Position numbers and translations under genes: made by a program
The notes under the pieces: model-generated
The model's input: only the letters and a program-made list of their open reading frames with translations
Database searches by the model: none
Told to the model about the DNA's origin: nothing
From: Candidatus Saccharimonadota bacterium
Lineage (GTDB): Bacteria > Patescibacteriota > Saccharimonadia > Saccharimonadales > Saccharimonadaceae
Reading direction: 5' to 3'
Length of the DNA stretch: 47,455 bases
Assembly: GCA_016282495.1 (NCBI GenBank)
Contig: JAEEKR010000037.1
Coordinates: 1-47,455, forward strand
Part shown: piece after piece, positions 36,906-44,847 of the stretch
Numbering within the stretch: the first letter of the stretch is position 1
Layout: the number at the start of each line of letters is the position of its first letter

Positions 36906-37391
36906 ATGGTTAATAAAAAGAAGAGCGAAAAAAGTGAGACGGTAATTAACTGGGAAGCTAAAGAATATATTGTAAGAGAAAAGAATGTTGGGTGGTATGT
37001 TGGGCTAGTCATCATAACTTTAGCGCTTGCTGCGCTTGCCGTGTGGATTCAGGAATATACTTTCTTAGTTTTGGTTGTGCTTTGTGCTGTGGTTCTTGTG
37101 ATTTATTCGGTGAGGCCGCCGCGGGAATTGCATTATTCGATCAGTAAAAAAGGTATTTCCGAAGGCAATAAGTTATATGCGTTTGACGATTTCAGATCTT
37201 TTGGTGTTCTGAAAGAAGGTAAACACTTTTCGATTGTTTTGACACCACGTAGGCGTTTTTCGCCAAGGCAAAAAATCTATTTTCCAGAAGCCAAAGGTGA
37301 GGCAATTGTAGACGCTTTTGGATATAGGTTGCCAATGGAAGAAGTGAAATTAGATTTTTTGGATAAAATTGTTAATTTTTTGAGAATATAA
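36906..37391 (+). CDS. hypothetical protein with two TM helices (start at MVNKKK)
   Basis: YVGLVIITLALAALAVWIQEYTFLVLVVLCAVVLVIYSV; upstream part of the track ORF overlaps the tRNA. Confidence 0.7.
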   Translation: MVNKKKSEKSETVINWEAKEYIVREKNVGWYVGLVIITLALAALAVWIQEYTFLVLVVLCAVVLVIYSVRPPRELHYSISKKGISEGNKLYAFDDFRSFGVLKEGKHFSIVLTPRRRFSPRQKIYFPEAKGEAIVDAFGYRLPMEEVKLDFLDKIVNFLRI

Positions 37392-37442
37392 AAAACTTAT
37401 GCTATACTTGGTGTAAGTGTAAGTTAATAAAAGAGGTGGGTT

Positions 37443-38174
37443 ATGGACAACCAATTTAACGACGACGAATTGCAAAAAGCAATCGACGACATCACAAAAG
37501 ATGCGGCTAGCGGAGGTTCCTCTTCGGTAGTTGATGATTTAGTAAAGAAAAATGAAGAAAAAGAACCAACTGGCAAAGTTGTTTCCGCCAGTACGGATTT
37601 AGACAACGCACAGCCAGCATTTGCTCCGGCGCCAGAGGTTCCTGTTCCTCCAGTGACTGATATGAACGCACCGGCTGTTGATACTCCTGAGGAAAATAAA
37701 CCAGAGGAAGCTATCCCTGGTCCTGAGGTTCCATTGCCAGAACCAGCAGTTGAGGAACCGGTGAAAGCTGAAGAAACATCGGCTGCAGCAGAAGTTGCTG
37801 GTCCTGCAGCTCCTGTGGAGACTCCTACTCCAGAAGCAGCGGCGACACCTGCCGTTGAAGAACCGGCTCCAGCACCTGCGATTGTGAAAAAAGAAGCGCC
37901 AGTAGCACCAGCTCCTGTGGAGACTCCTGCTGCTCCTGGTGGCGATTTTGAAAAAACTCGCGAGGAAGCGTTAAAAGCTCTTTACCCATTGATGGACAAG
38001 GTTAAAATTGATGATCCGGTACAGAAGTTTGATATGTACAAAGAGATGTTCGGCCTAATGAAAAATGCTGAGGTTGCAGGTTCGGTCTTAAAGGCCGCAG
38101 AAGAGCTGCCGGATGAACAGACCAAGGCAGATGCTTTGATGGGCTTGATTAAGTCGATTGACGAATTGAAATAA
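37443..38174 (+). CDS. hypothetical Pro/Ala/Glu-rich protein with C-terminal helical domain
   Basis: Long PAPE-type low-complexity segment; SD GAGGTGG; in-frame to a terminator. Confidence 0.75.
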   Translation: MDNQFNDDELQKAIDDITKDAASGGSSSVVDDLVKKNEEKEPTGKVVSASTDLDNAQPAFAPAPEVPVPPVTDMNAPAVDTPEENKPEEAIPGPEVPLPEPAVEEPVKAEETSAAAEVAGPAAPVETPTPEAAATPAVEEPAPAPAIVKKEAPVAPAPVETPAAPGGDFEKTREEALKALYPLMDKVKIDDPVQKFDMYKEMFGLMKNAEVAGSVLKAAEELPDEQTKADALMGLIKSIDELK

Positions 38175-38184
38175 TAGAATATAT

Positions 38185-38212
38185 AAAAAATCCCCCTTTC
38201 GGGGGATTTTTT
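38185..38212. terminator. bidirectional Rho-independent terminator
   Basis: AAAAAATCCCCC-TTTC-GGGGGATTTTTT between convergent genes. Confidence 0.9.
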
Positions 38213-38219
38213 GTTGATT

Positions 38220-39839
38220 TTAATACATTCCGCCACCCATGCCGGCTGGATTTTCGGGTTCTTTTTCAGGGATATCAACAATGAGCGCACCCATGGTAAT
38301 GGTGGTGGCTGCAATGCTGATGGCATTTTGAACGGCTTCGCGGGTGACACGAGCTGGGTCGATGACGCCGGCTTTTTTAAGGTCAATAAGGCCTTTTTCT
38401 GGAGTCATGATGTTAATACCAAAGCCTGGTTTAGCTTTTTCAACTTCGGCGAGCATAGCTTGGGAATTGAGACCGGCGTTTTCTAAGATATGGATAAACG
38501 GACTCTTCAGGGCATTTTTAACAATTTTGGCGCCTGCATCATCTTCTTTAAGCTCGTTAGCAAGATTGACTAGGGTGACACCGCCGCCTGGAACGATACC
38601 TTCAGAGAGGGCAGCTTTGGTAGCGGCAACGGCATCATCAACACGGAATTTCTTTTCGTCGATTTCGGTTTCGGTGGCACCACCGACTTTGATAAGGGCG
38701 ACTTTGCCGAGAAGGGCGGCAGCACGTTTTTCGAACTGTTCCCTTTCGTAGTCGGAATTTGCAAGTGTGGCTTGGGACTTGATGAGTTCGATGCGTTCTT
38801 TGACGGCTTGTTTTGCACCAGCACCTTTGATAATGGTAGTTTCGTCTTTGGTGGCAATGATTTTAGCGGCTGAGCCAAGTACTTCTAGGCCGACTTCTTC
38901 GAGTTTTAGGCCTTTATCTGCGGAGACTAGGGTTGCGTCGGTGAGGATGGCGATATCTTCCATGATTTCTTTGCGACGATCGCCAAAGGCTGGCGCTTTG
39001 AGAACTAGAGTGTTGAATACGCCTTTGAGTTTATTGAGGACGAGGACGGAGAGAGCTTCACCTTCGACTTCTTCGGCAATAATAACAAGATCTTTTTTGC
39101 CAGCTTGAGCACATTTTTCAAGAAGTGGAAGAAAATCGTTAACGGCGGAAATCTTTTTATCGGTAACTAGGATGGCTGGTTTATCAAAGACGGCTTCTTG
39201 ACGGTTGACGTCTGTAACGAAGAACGGGGATGAATAACCTTTGTCATAGGAGAAACCTTCGACGATTTCCTGCTCCATCTCTAGGCCTTGACCGGCTTCT
39301 ACGGTGACTACACCATCTTTACCAATGCGGCTGATAACTTCGGCGATGAGCTTGCCGATTTCGGCGTCTCCAGCGGAAATGGTGGCAACTTCGGCAACCT
39401 TTTGATCGTCGCCGTCAATTTTTTCGGCTAATTTATTGATGCCGGCAACGATTTTAGCGCCAGCTTTTTCGATTCCCTTTCTGAGCTCCATTGGATTTAC
39501 GCCAGCGGCAATGAGCTTGTTGGCTTCGGCGAGGATATTATAAGTAAGAACAGTAACAGTGGTGGTGCCGTCGCCAGCAACTTTATTGAGTTTTTCGGCA
39601 GCAGATTTGATAAGCTTGGCGCCCATTTGTTCGCCGAGATTCTCGTCGGTGCTCCCGAGATCGACGGCCTCGGCAACGGTAACGCCATCGTGAGTGATGG
39701 TTGGTGCGCCGTAGGATTTCTCGATAACGACGTTTTTGCCTTTAGGGCCGAAAGTGACCTTTACGGCGTCGTAGAGTTGTTTAGCACCAGAGAGAATTTT
39801 TTCTCTGGCTTCTTCTTCGTAAAATATTTTCTTTGCCAT
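38220..39839 (-). CDS. groEL: chaperonin GroEL
   Basis: MAKKIFYEEEAREKILSGAKQLYDAVKVTFGPKGKNVVIEKSYGAPTITHDGVTVA...; GGM-type tail. Confidence 0.98.
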   Translation of the reverse strand: MAKKIFYEEEAREKILSGAKQLYDAVKVTFGPKGKNVVIEKSYGAPTITHDGVTVAEAVDLGSTDENLGEQMGAKLIKSAAEKLNKVAGDGTTTVTVLTYNILAEANKLIAAGVNPMELRKGIEKAGAKIVAGINKLAEKIDGDDQKVAEVATISAGDAEIGKLIAEVISRIGKDGVVTVEAGQGLEMEQEIVEGFSYDKGYSSPFFVTDVNRQEAVFDKPAILVTDKKISAVNDFLPLLEKCAQAGKKDLVIIAEEVEGEALSVLVLNKLKGVFNTLVLKAPAFGDRRKEIMEDIAILTDATLVSADKGLKLEEVGLEVLGSAAKIIATKDETTIIKGAGAKQAVKERIELIKSQATLANSDYEREQFEKRAAALLGKVALIKVGGATETEIDEKKFRVDDAVAATKAALSEGIVPGGGVTLVNLANELKEDDAGAKIVKNALKSPFIHILENAGLNSQAMLAEVEKAKPGFGINIMTPEKGLIDLKKAGVIDPARVTREAVQNAISIAATTITMGALIVDIPEKEPENPAGMGGGMY

Positions 39840-39847
39840 AATTCTCC

Positions 39848-40102
39848 TTATAGTGTTGCGAGGATATCCTCTTCTTTAACAATAATGTAATCGGTGTTGT
39901 CGATTTTAATGTCGGTAGTGGAGTAATCTTTATAGACGATTTTGTCGCCTTTTTTGACGGTTTTTACTTCTGGGCCAACAGATTCGACCACAGCGTAGGC
40001 CGGAGTTTCTTTAGCCTCGCCGAGCAGGATGCCGGATTTAGTTTTTTCAACAGGCTGTTCTTTGACGGCTACAACGCGGTCTTTAAGAGGTTTTAGTGCC
40101 AT
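39848..40102 (-). CDS. groES: co-chaperonin GroES (start at MALKPLKDR)
   Basis: MALKPLKDRVVAVKEQPVEKTKSGILLGEAKE...GDKIVYKDYSTTDIKIDNTDYIIVKEEDILA. Confidence 0.97.
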   Translation of the reverse strand: MALKPLKDRVVAVKEQPVEKTKSGILLGEAKETPAYAVVESVGPEVKTVKKGDKIVYKDYSTTDIKIDNTDYIIVKEEDILATL

Positions 40103-40139
40103 ATTTTTCTCCTTTTCTAATTTCAGTATAGCACAAAAA

Positions 40140-40166
40140 TTAGCACTTGCAAGCACTGAGTGCTAA
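40140..40166. promoter_or_regulatory. CIRCE operator (HrcA binding site) upstream of groES-groEL
   Basis: TTAGCACTT-N9-GAGTGCTAA versus consensus TTAGCACTC-N9-GAGTGCTAA. Confidence 0.95.
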
Positions 40167-40168
40167 TT

Positions 40169-41059
40169 TTAATGGTGGCATGATGAGGCCATATCGGTTA
40201 AGCTTGTGATTTTGCCGGTGGCTTTGAGATAGTGTTCAAGAGAATCGTAGCTCCCGTTGTTATATTTACCGGTGGCGATTTCGGTGGCAGCGGAGACACC
40301 TACATAGCGGTAGTGCCAGGTTTCGAAGAGGCCAGTGCTACCTTCAGCATTAATGATGGCAGGTTGGGACATTGGGCCGCCAGCCCAGGCCTCTGGGAAG
40401 CGGTCGATAAAGCCGTATTTGTAAGAGTTTTCTTTAAGCCATTGCCATTCTGGATGGTTGTTATAGGTGTTTGTATCTAAAGAATTGCCATAAGTGTCAT
40501 CGATAAGATCACATGTAAAGCCGCTGTGATGGTCAGAACCGCCAGTAGCGACACATAGACGGCCGCAGGATGTACCCTTTGAGCGGAAACAGGAACGAGT
40601 GGTCATTTCGTGACCGGGATTATAAGCCTTGTAATCGTTTAACATGTCATTAAGATGCGAAGCAGCTTCAGCGTCGAGAAGGGGCGTGCCATTATTGGCA
40701 TTTCCCTCTCTTATGCCGTAGGTGGCGGTGATATCGATGAGTTCAGATTTGCGGGTAGAGATAAAGTTAGAATCAACTTGAAAATTTGGGTTTATGAGCA
40801 TTAAACTACCCCATTCTGTTGTGCAGTTGGCGGAATTGTATTTTGATGGAGTGTCAGCAGTGGTGGCAATCTCAGGAATTTCGGGTTTTTCTGGTAGTTT
40901 CGGCGAAAAGCTTTCCGTCGCTTTTTCTTCTTGGGAAGATGTAGAATTGTTTGATGCTTTTAGAATTATGAAAAGTATGAAGAATACGATTAGTGCAGAC
41001 AGGATTCCGATAACCGGAATAATATAGTATTTCTTGGGTAATTTTTTTCTCTTGACCAT
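40169..41059 (-). CDS. VanY-type D-alanyl-D-alanine carboxypeptidase-like protein
   Basis: TTRSCFRSKGTSCG...GGSDHHSGFTCDL...HPEWQWLKENSYKYGFIDRFPE...ETWHYRYVG. Confidence 0.88.
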   Translation of the reverse strand: MVKRKKLPKKYYIIPVIGILSALIVFFILFIILKASNNSTSSQEEKATESFSPKLPEKPEIPEIATTADTPSKYNSANCTTEWGSLMLINPNFQVDSNFISTRKSELIDITATYGIREGNANNGTPLLDAEAASHLNDMLNDYKAYNPGHEMTTRSCFRSKGTSCGRLCVATGGSDHHSGFTCDLIDDTYGNSLDTNTYNNHPEWQWLKENSYKYGFIDRFPEAWAGGPMSQPAIINAEGSTGLFETWHYRYVGVSAATEIATGKYNNGSYDSLEHYLKATGKITSLTDMASSCHH

Positions 41060-41110
41060 TTATTTAGTATAATAGAAAAAGAAAAAAGGGGCAAAACCCG
41101 GAAGGAAAAA

Positions 41111-42355
41111 ATGAAAGAAAAGCTCGAAAAGTTACCTTTTTATAATCAGATGGTGTTGCCTTATCATTGGGTTAATGCAGCGGTGGCAGGGATAAAGTAT
41201 AAATTCCCGGCGAAGAAAATGCGTGTGATTGGGGTGACTGGTACGAACGGTAAGACCACGACTTGTTTTATGATTTGGAAGATGTTAAATGAAGCGGGGC
41301 ATAAAGCTGGGCTTCTTACGACGGTGGCATGGGGGGTAGATAAGCTGCACAAACAGATTGAACATATGACAACTGTAGACTCGAAGACTTTGAACGCTAG
41401 GATTGAAAAAGTGAGGGAGGCGGGAGCAGAATTTTTGGTTTTAGAGGTGACGTCGCATGCGATGGCACAGTTTAGAACGCTTGGAATTCCGGTAGAGATT
41501 GCAGTGATGACTAATGTGACACATGACCATTTGGACTATCATAAAACTTTTGAAAGATACCGTGATGCAAAGAGAAAACTCTTTAAGAAGGCTAAATATG
41601 GGGTGATAAACGCTGATGATAAGAGTGCGAAGTTTTTCAAGCAAGATGTAAAGAACTATATCACTTATGGTATTAATAGCGGTGAAAAGAAGGCTATTGA
41701 TATAAAATTGGCTTCTTCTGGCGTGAAATATTCATGTGGTGATATAAAAATTGAGACTCAGATTCCGGGGAACTTTAATGTTTATAATTCTCTGGCGGCG
41801 ATGTGTGTGGGCGAGAAATTAGGGCTTTCTAAGGCCGAAATTGAAAAAGGCATCTATGCATTAACTGAGGTGGAAGGCAGAATGAACCGAATAAATGAAG
41901 GGCAGAATTTTGAGGTGATTGTGGACTATGCGCATACGCCGGATGCCTTGGAAAAAGTGTTTGATTCGGTGAAAGGGCATAAGGGGACGATCATTTCGGT
42001 CCATGGTGGCGCTGGAAGACGTGATGAATCTACTAGACCAATAAGGGGCGAAATTTTAGGGAAAAACAGCGATATTGTGATTGTAACAGAGGATGATTCA
42101 AGAGATGAAGATCCAGAAAAGATTGCCGAGGCGTTTGTAGAAGGTGCTAAAAAGGCTGGAAAAAAGACGGGTAAAGATTTGTTTGTGGAAATTGATCGTG
42201 GAAAAGCGATTGAGATGGCAATAAAGATGGCGAAAAAGGGCGATCTCGTGCTTCTTCTTGGTAAGGGCCACGAAAAGACGATTCTTCGAAAAGAAGGTCC
42301 GGTGCCATTTGAAGATATAAAAGTTGCTAAAAAAGTGCTGAAAAAATTGAAATAA
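41111..42355 (+). CDS. MurE-like Mur ligase lacking the N-terminal UDP-binding domain
   Basis: VIGVTGTNGKTTTCFMIW; MTNVTHDHLDYHKTFERYRDAKRKLF; VDYAHTPDALEKV; HGGAGRRDESTRPIRGEIL; LLGKGHE. Confidence 0.88.
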   Translation: MKEKLEKLPFYNQMVLPYHWVNAAVAGIKYKFPAKKMRVIGVTGTNGKTTTCFMIWKMLNEAGHKAGLLTTVAWGVDKLHKQIEHMTTVDSKTLNARIEKVREAGAEFLVLEVTSHAMAQFRTLGIPVEIAVMTNVTHDHLDYHKTFERYRDAKRKLFKKAKYGVINADDKSAKFFKQDVKNYITYGINSGEKKAIDIKLASSGVKYSCGDIKIETQIPGNFNVYNSLAAMCVGEKLGLSKAEIEKGIYALTEVEGRMNRINEGQNFEVIVDYAHTPDALEKVFDSVKGHKGTIISVHGGAGRRDESTRPIRGEILGKNSDIVIVTEDDSRDEDPEKIAEAFVEGAKKAGKKTGKDLFVEIDRGKAIEMAIKMAKKGDLVLLLGKGHEKTILRKEGPVPFEDIKVAKKVLKKLK

Positions 42356-42383
42356 AAAAAGAGGCCCCGAAAGGGACTCTTTT
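42354..42383. terminator. bidirectional Rho-independent terminator-like hairpin
   Basis: aaaaaaagaggccccgaaagggactctttttt between convergent Mur ligase genes. Confidence 0.75.
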
Positions 42384-43169
42384 TTAAGCTTCTGGGTTGT
42401 AGTTTGCAATGCCGTCTGCAATAGTGTCGGTAGAGATGCCAAGTGCAATAGCGATAGCGGCCGCACAAGCCATATAAGAGGCAATTGGTTCGCCAGTTAA
42501 GAAGGAGGCGACAGTGAAGCGAGATGAACCGTAGGCGAGATTTGCCTCGATTCCTTTTTTGTAGAGTTTAGTGTTGTCGATGCGGATATTACAAGAGAAA
42601 TCGGAGCCATAGGTGAGAGTGTTTTTGGTGCCACTAAATTTAGCAAAGTCTTGATAATAATTATCGTTTTGATTTAAGACAATGATTTCGGGTTTCATGT
42701 TGAATAAAGTGGATTTTTCGGCTAGGTATTCTTCTGGAGTGAGGTCACTGAGAGAGGCCGGGACAAAATCGGTGAGAGCGGCAACATGAATTGGCAGACC
42801 GTAGAAGACGTTGTTTTTTAAAGAGGTAGCTGGAGAAGTGACAACAACGTAAGATGAGCCGGCTTTCCAGGCATCACTGAAGAATTTGTGTAGAACAGCT
42901 GTTTTGATTGGTTTTTCGGAGGCAAAAATTGCAGTTTGCTTGCCGGCAGCAGTAAGGATTTGATGTACGAAATGAGCGGTAGTGCTTTTGCCAGTGGTGC
43001 CGGTGATGCAAATCACTTTCATGTCGCGGGTTGGATTACCGTAATAAGAAGAGAGTAGCTTAGCCTTGGCTTTTTGAGCGCGGGTTTTAAAACTTGTTTT
43101 AGCAGGTTTGTTGGACTTTTCTGGTTTTTCTGTTTTTGGGGCTTTTGGGGGTTTAACACTCTTTTTCAT
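42384..43169 (-). CDS. minimal Mur-ligase-like protein (central ATPase domain only, Lys/Pro-rich N-terminus)
   Basis: VICITGTTGKSTTAHFVHQIL; LNQNDNYYQDFAKFSGTKNTLTYG; ends ...TIADGIANYNPEA with no C-terminal ligase domain. Confidence 0.8.
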   Translation of the reverse strand: MKKSVKPPKAPKTEKPEKSNKPAKTSFKTRAQKAKAKLLSSYYGNPTRDMKVICITGTTGKSTTAHFVHQILTAAGKQTAIFASEKPIKTAVLHKFFSDAWKAGSSYVVVTSPATSLKNNVFYGLPIHVAALTDFVPASLSDLTPEEYLAEKSTLFNMKPEIIVLNQNDNYYQDFAKFSGTKNTLTYGSDFSCNIRIDNTKLYKKGIEANLAYGSSRFTVASFLTGEPIASYMACAAAIAIALGISTDTIADGIANYNPEA

Positions 43170-43202
43170 AAGATAAATATACCATAGTTTTGAAATATGT
43201 GG

Positions 43203-43208
43203 TATAAT
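43203..43208 (+). promoter_or_regulatory. extended -10 promoter (TGG-TATAAT) upstream of the tRNA-Arg leader region
   Basis: ATGTGGTATAATATAG. Confidence 0.5.
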
Positions 43209-43241
43209 ATAGTTGTCACGAGTAGTTCGTGATGCTCATTT

Positions 43242-43302
43242 AATTTCTAGGTGGATGTAGACTTAGGGGTTTCTCTAAGTCCCTTCCACACCAAGAGAAA
43301 TT
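43242..43302 (+). other. long composite hairpin, possible structured RNA/leader
   Basis: AATTTCT...GTGG...GACTTAG-GGGTTTCT-CTAAGTC...CCAC...AGAAATT; three nested complementary blocks. Confidence 0.55.
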
Positions 43303-43309
43303 ATTATAT

Positions 43310-43459
43310 GTGCCCGTAGAGCTTCGCTCTTCGGCCACTCGTTCGAAAAAAATGAAAATGCAAGCATTTTCACTTTTTTCTCACTCGTGCCCGTAAAGAT
43401 TTTTCGGACACGGCATTCGTCGAAAGAATTAGAATAAATTCTATTCTTTCTCCTCATTT
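43310..43459 (+). repeat. two tandem tRNA-Arg-fragment-containing units (43310-43386, 43387-43459) upstream of tRNA-Arg
   Basis: Both begin GTGCCCGTA (same as the tRNA 5' end at 43460), each followed by two hairpins; unit 1 also contains CACTCGTTCGAA resembling the tRNA T-arm CACACGTTCGAA. Confidence 0.75.
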
Positions 43460-43536
43460 GTGCCCGTAGCTCAGTTGGATAGAGCGTCAGCTTGCGGAGC
43501 TGAAGGTCACACGTTCGAATCGTGCCGGGCATACCA
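43460..43536 (+). tRNA. tRNA-Arg (anticodon GCG), CCA encoded
   Basis: GTGCCCGTAGCTCAGTTGGATAGAGCGTCAGCTTGCGGAGCTGAAGGTCACACGTTCGAATCGTGCCGGGCATACCA; anticodon loop TTGCGGA. Confidence 0.94.
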
Positions 43537-43591
43537 TACTGAAAAACGAGAGCTTGCTCTCATTTTTTGTTGATGCTGTATAATATGAAAT

Positions 43592-44278
43592 ATGAGTATT
43601 TTTGAACGTTTTAAAGGGGGAGAGAAAACACAAACGAATAATGGTGAAGAGTGGGCTGAAGTTGCGGCGCTTGCGAATGAGCGTCAAAAAAGTGATGAAC
43701 AGATAAAACGAGAGAGATTGGAGCGAAAGGTTGTGGCGGCAGTGTATAGTGGCGATTTGGGCGTCTTGGAGCATGACGACTCTGCTATAAATAAAGGCCC
43801 TATGGAAGCAACAATTGTGCAAAAAATTGTGAATGGAGAAATTAATATTGACGAAAGAGGACGTGAGGTGCTTGGGAATATGCCTACTGCAGTGACTAAG
43901 GATGGCGTCGAAACGGTGTATAGGCGTCTTGGTGGCGATTTACACCAGAAATCTGTAGTGGCTTATATGGGCGGATTAGATTGGGCAAAGCGTGCAGGTG
44001 CCGGAGTAGACGAGATAGAAAAAGTGGTTGATAAGTATCCTACGATTATGGATTTTAAAGAGAGTGCCCAGAGTTTTCTCGACGTGATCGAAAAGGGCAA
44101 TGGAGAAGAGAAACGTAAAGAATATGAGAACGCTGTACGCTCGGTTGGCATAAAAATATATGGCGACGAACAGGCTGTGGCTTCGCTTATAGTTGAGGAT
44201 TTGAAAGATAGAGCTGAAATTGAGAAGAATAGATTGGCGCAAAGAGAAGCCCTTTGGGGAATTTACGACAAGAAATAG
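43592..44278 (+). CDS. hypothetical charged cytoplasmic protein
   Basis: 228-aa uninterrupted ORF, MSIFERFKGGEKTQ..., adjacent promoter-like TATAAT; no recognised domain. Confidence 0.65.
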   Translation: MSIFERFKGGEKTQTNNGEEWAEVAALANERQKSDEQIKRERLERKVVAAVYSGDLGVLEHDDSAINKGPMEATIVQKIVNGEINIDERGREVLGNMPTAVTKDGVETVYRRLGGDLHQKSVVAYMGGLDWAKRAGAGVDEIEKVVDKYPTIMDFKESAQSFLDVIEKGNGEEKRKEYENAVRSVGIKIYGDEQAVASLIVEDLKDRAEIEKNRLAQREALWGIYDKK

Positions 44279-44304
44279 TACAGAGTTGTGATAGAATATT
44301 AGGT

Positions 44305-44392
44305 GGAAGCGTGGCCGAGTGGTTGAAGGCGCACGACTCGAAATCGTGTGGGCAGAAATGTCTCGGAGGTTCGAATCCTCTCGCTTCCGCCA
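44305..44392 (+). tRNA. tRNA-Ser (anticodon CGA), CCA encoded
   Basis: GGAAGCGTGGCCGAGTGGTTGAAGGCGCACGACTCGAAATCGTG...GGAGGTTCGAATCCTCTCGCTTCCGCCA. Confidence 0.96.
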
Positions 44393-44402
44393 AAATAAGT
44401 TT

Positions 44403-44441
44403 GGCGTCAGCGACGCGTCCCAAGGGGCGAGCGTTTCCGCC
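44403..44441. repeat. GC-rich imperfect palindrome directly downstream of tRNA-Ser(CGA)
   Basis: GGCGTCAGCGACGCGTCCC-AA-GGGGCGAGCGTTTCCGCC; 3' arm CGTTTCCGCCA (44432-44442) matches the tRNA 3' end CGCTTCCGCCA at 10/11. Confidence 0.7.
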
Positions 44442-44472
44442 ACGAGTTTTCATCACGATAAGGAGGAATTTT

Positions 44473-44847
44473 ATGGCGAGTGTTTTTAGTAAAATTGTTG
44501 CAGGTGAGATTCCCTGCTACAAGATTTATGAAGATGATAAAACTTTGGCGTTTCTCGATATTGCGCCAGAGTCAATGGGGCATACTTTGGTGATTCCAAA
44601 GGTTGAAGTAGATAAAGTTTATGAGCTTTCGGACGAAGATTATGTGGCTTTGATGGACACAGTGAAAAAAGTTGCAAAAAGAATGGAAGAAGTGCTTCAT
44701 CAAAGGACTTTGATGAAAATTATCGGTACGGATGTGCCACATGCGCATGTGCACCTCATGCCATTTGATGAAACTTGGGAATATGGACGTACACTTAAAC
44801 CATCTGAAGATGAGATGAAAGCGGTGTGTGAAAAATTGAAGTTTTAG
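44473..44847 (+). CDS. HIT-family (histidine triad) nucleotide-binding protein
   Basis: MASVFSKIVAGEIPCYKIYEDDKTLAFLDIAPESMGHTLVIPK...VPHAHVHLMPF; SD AAGGAGG. Confidence 0.95.
   Translation: MASVFSKIVAGEIPCYKIYEDDKTLAFLDIAPESMGHTLVIPKVEVDKVYELSDEDYVALMDTVKKVAKRMEEVLHQRTLMKIIGTDVPHAHVHLMPFDETWEYGRTLKPSEDEMKAVCEKLKF

Noticed and set aside
38344-39108. Long plus-strand ORFs antisense to groEL (38344-38751, 38767-39108) and the minus-strand ORF at 38570
   Set aside because: Shadow ORFs over a strongly conserved gene; no RBS or recognisable protein character.
41926-42484. Minus-strand ORFs antisense to the MurE-like gene
   Set aside because: Lys-codon-rich sense gene yields Phe/Leu-rich antisense ORFs; no evidence of translation.
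43275-43532. ORF MPGTIRTCDLQLRKLTLYPTELRAQ... on the minus strand
   Set aside because: Antisense to tRNA-Arg and its upstream repeat units; this is the familiar spurious tRNA-antisense protein. The same applies to 43487-43822.
43976-44456. Minus-strand ORFs containing KREDSNLRDISAHTISSRAPSTTRP and EARGFEPPRHFCPHDFESCAFNHSATLP
   Set aside because: Antisense to tRNA-Ser(CGA); typical spurious predictions.
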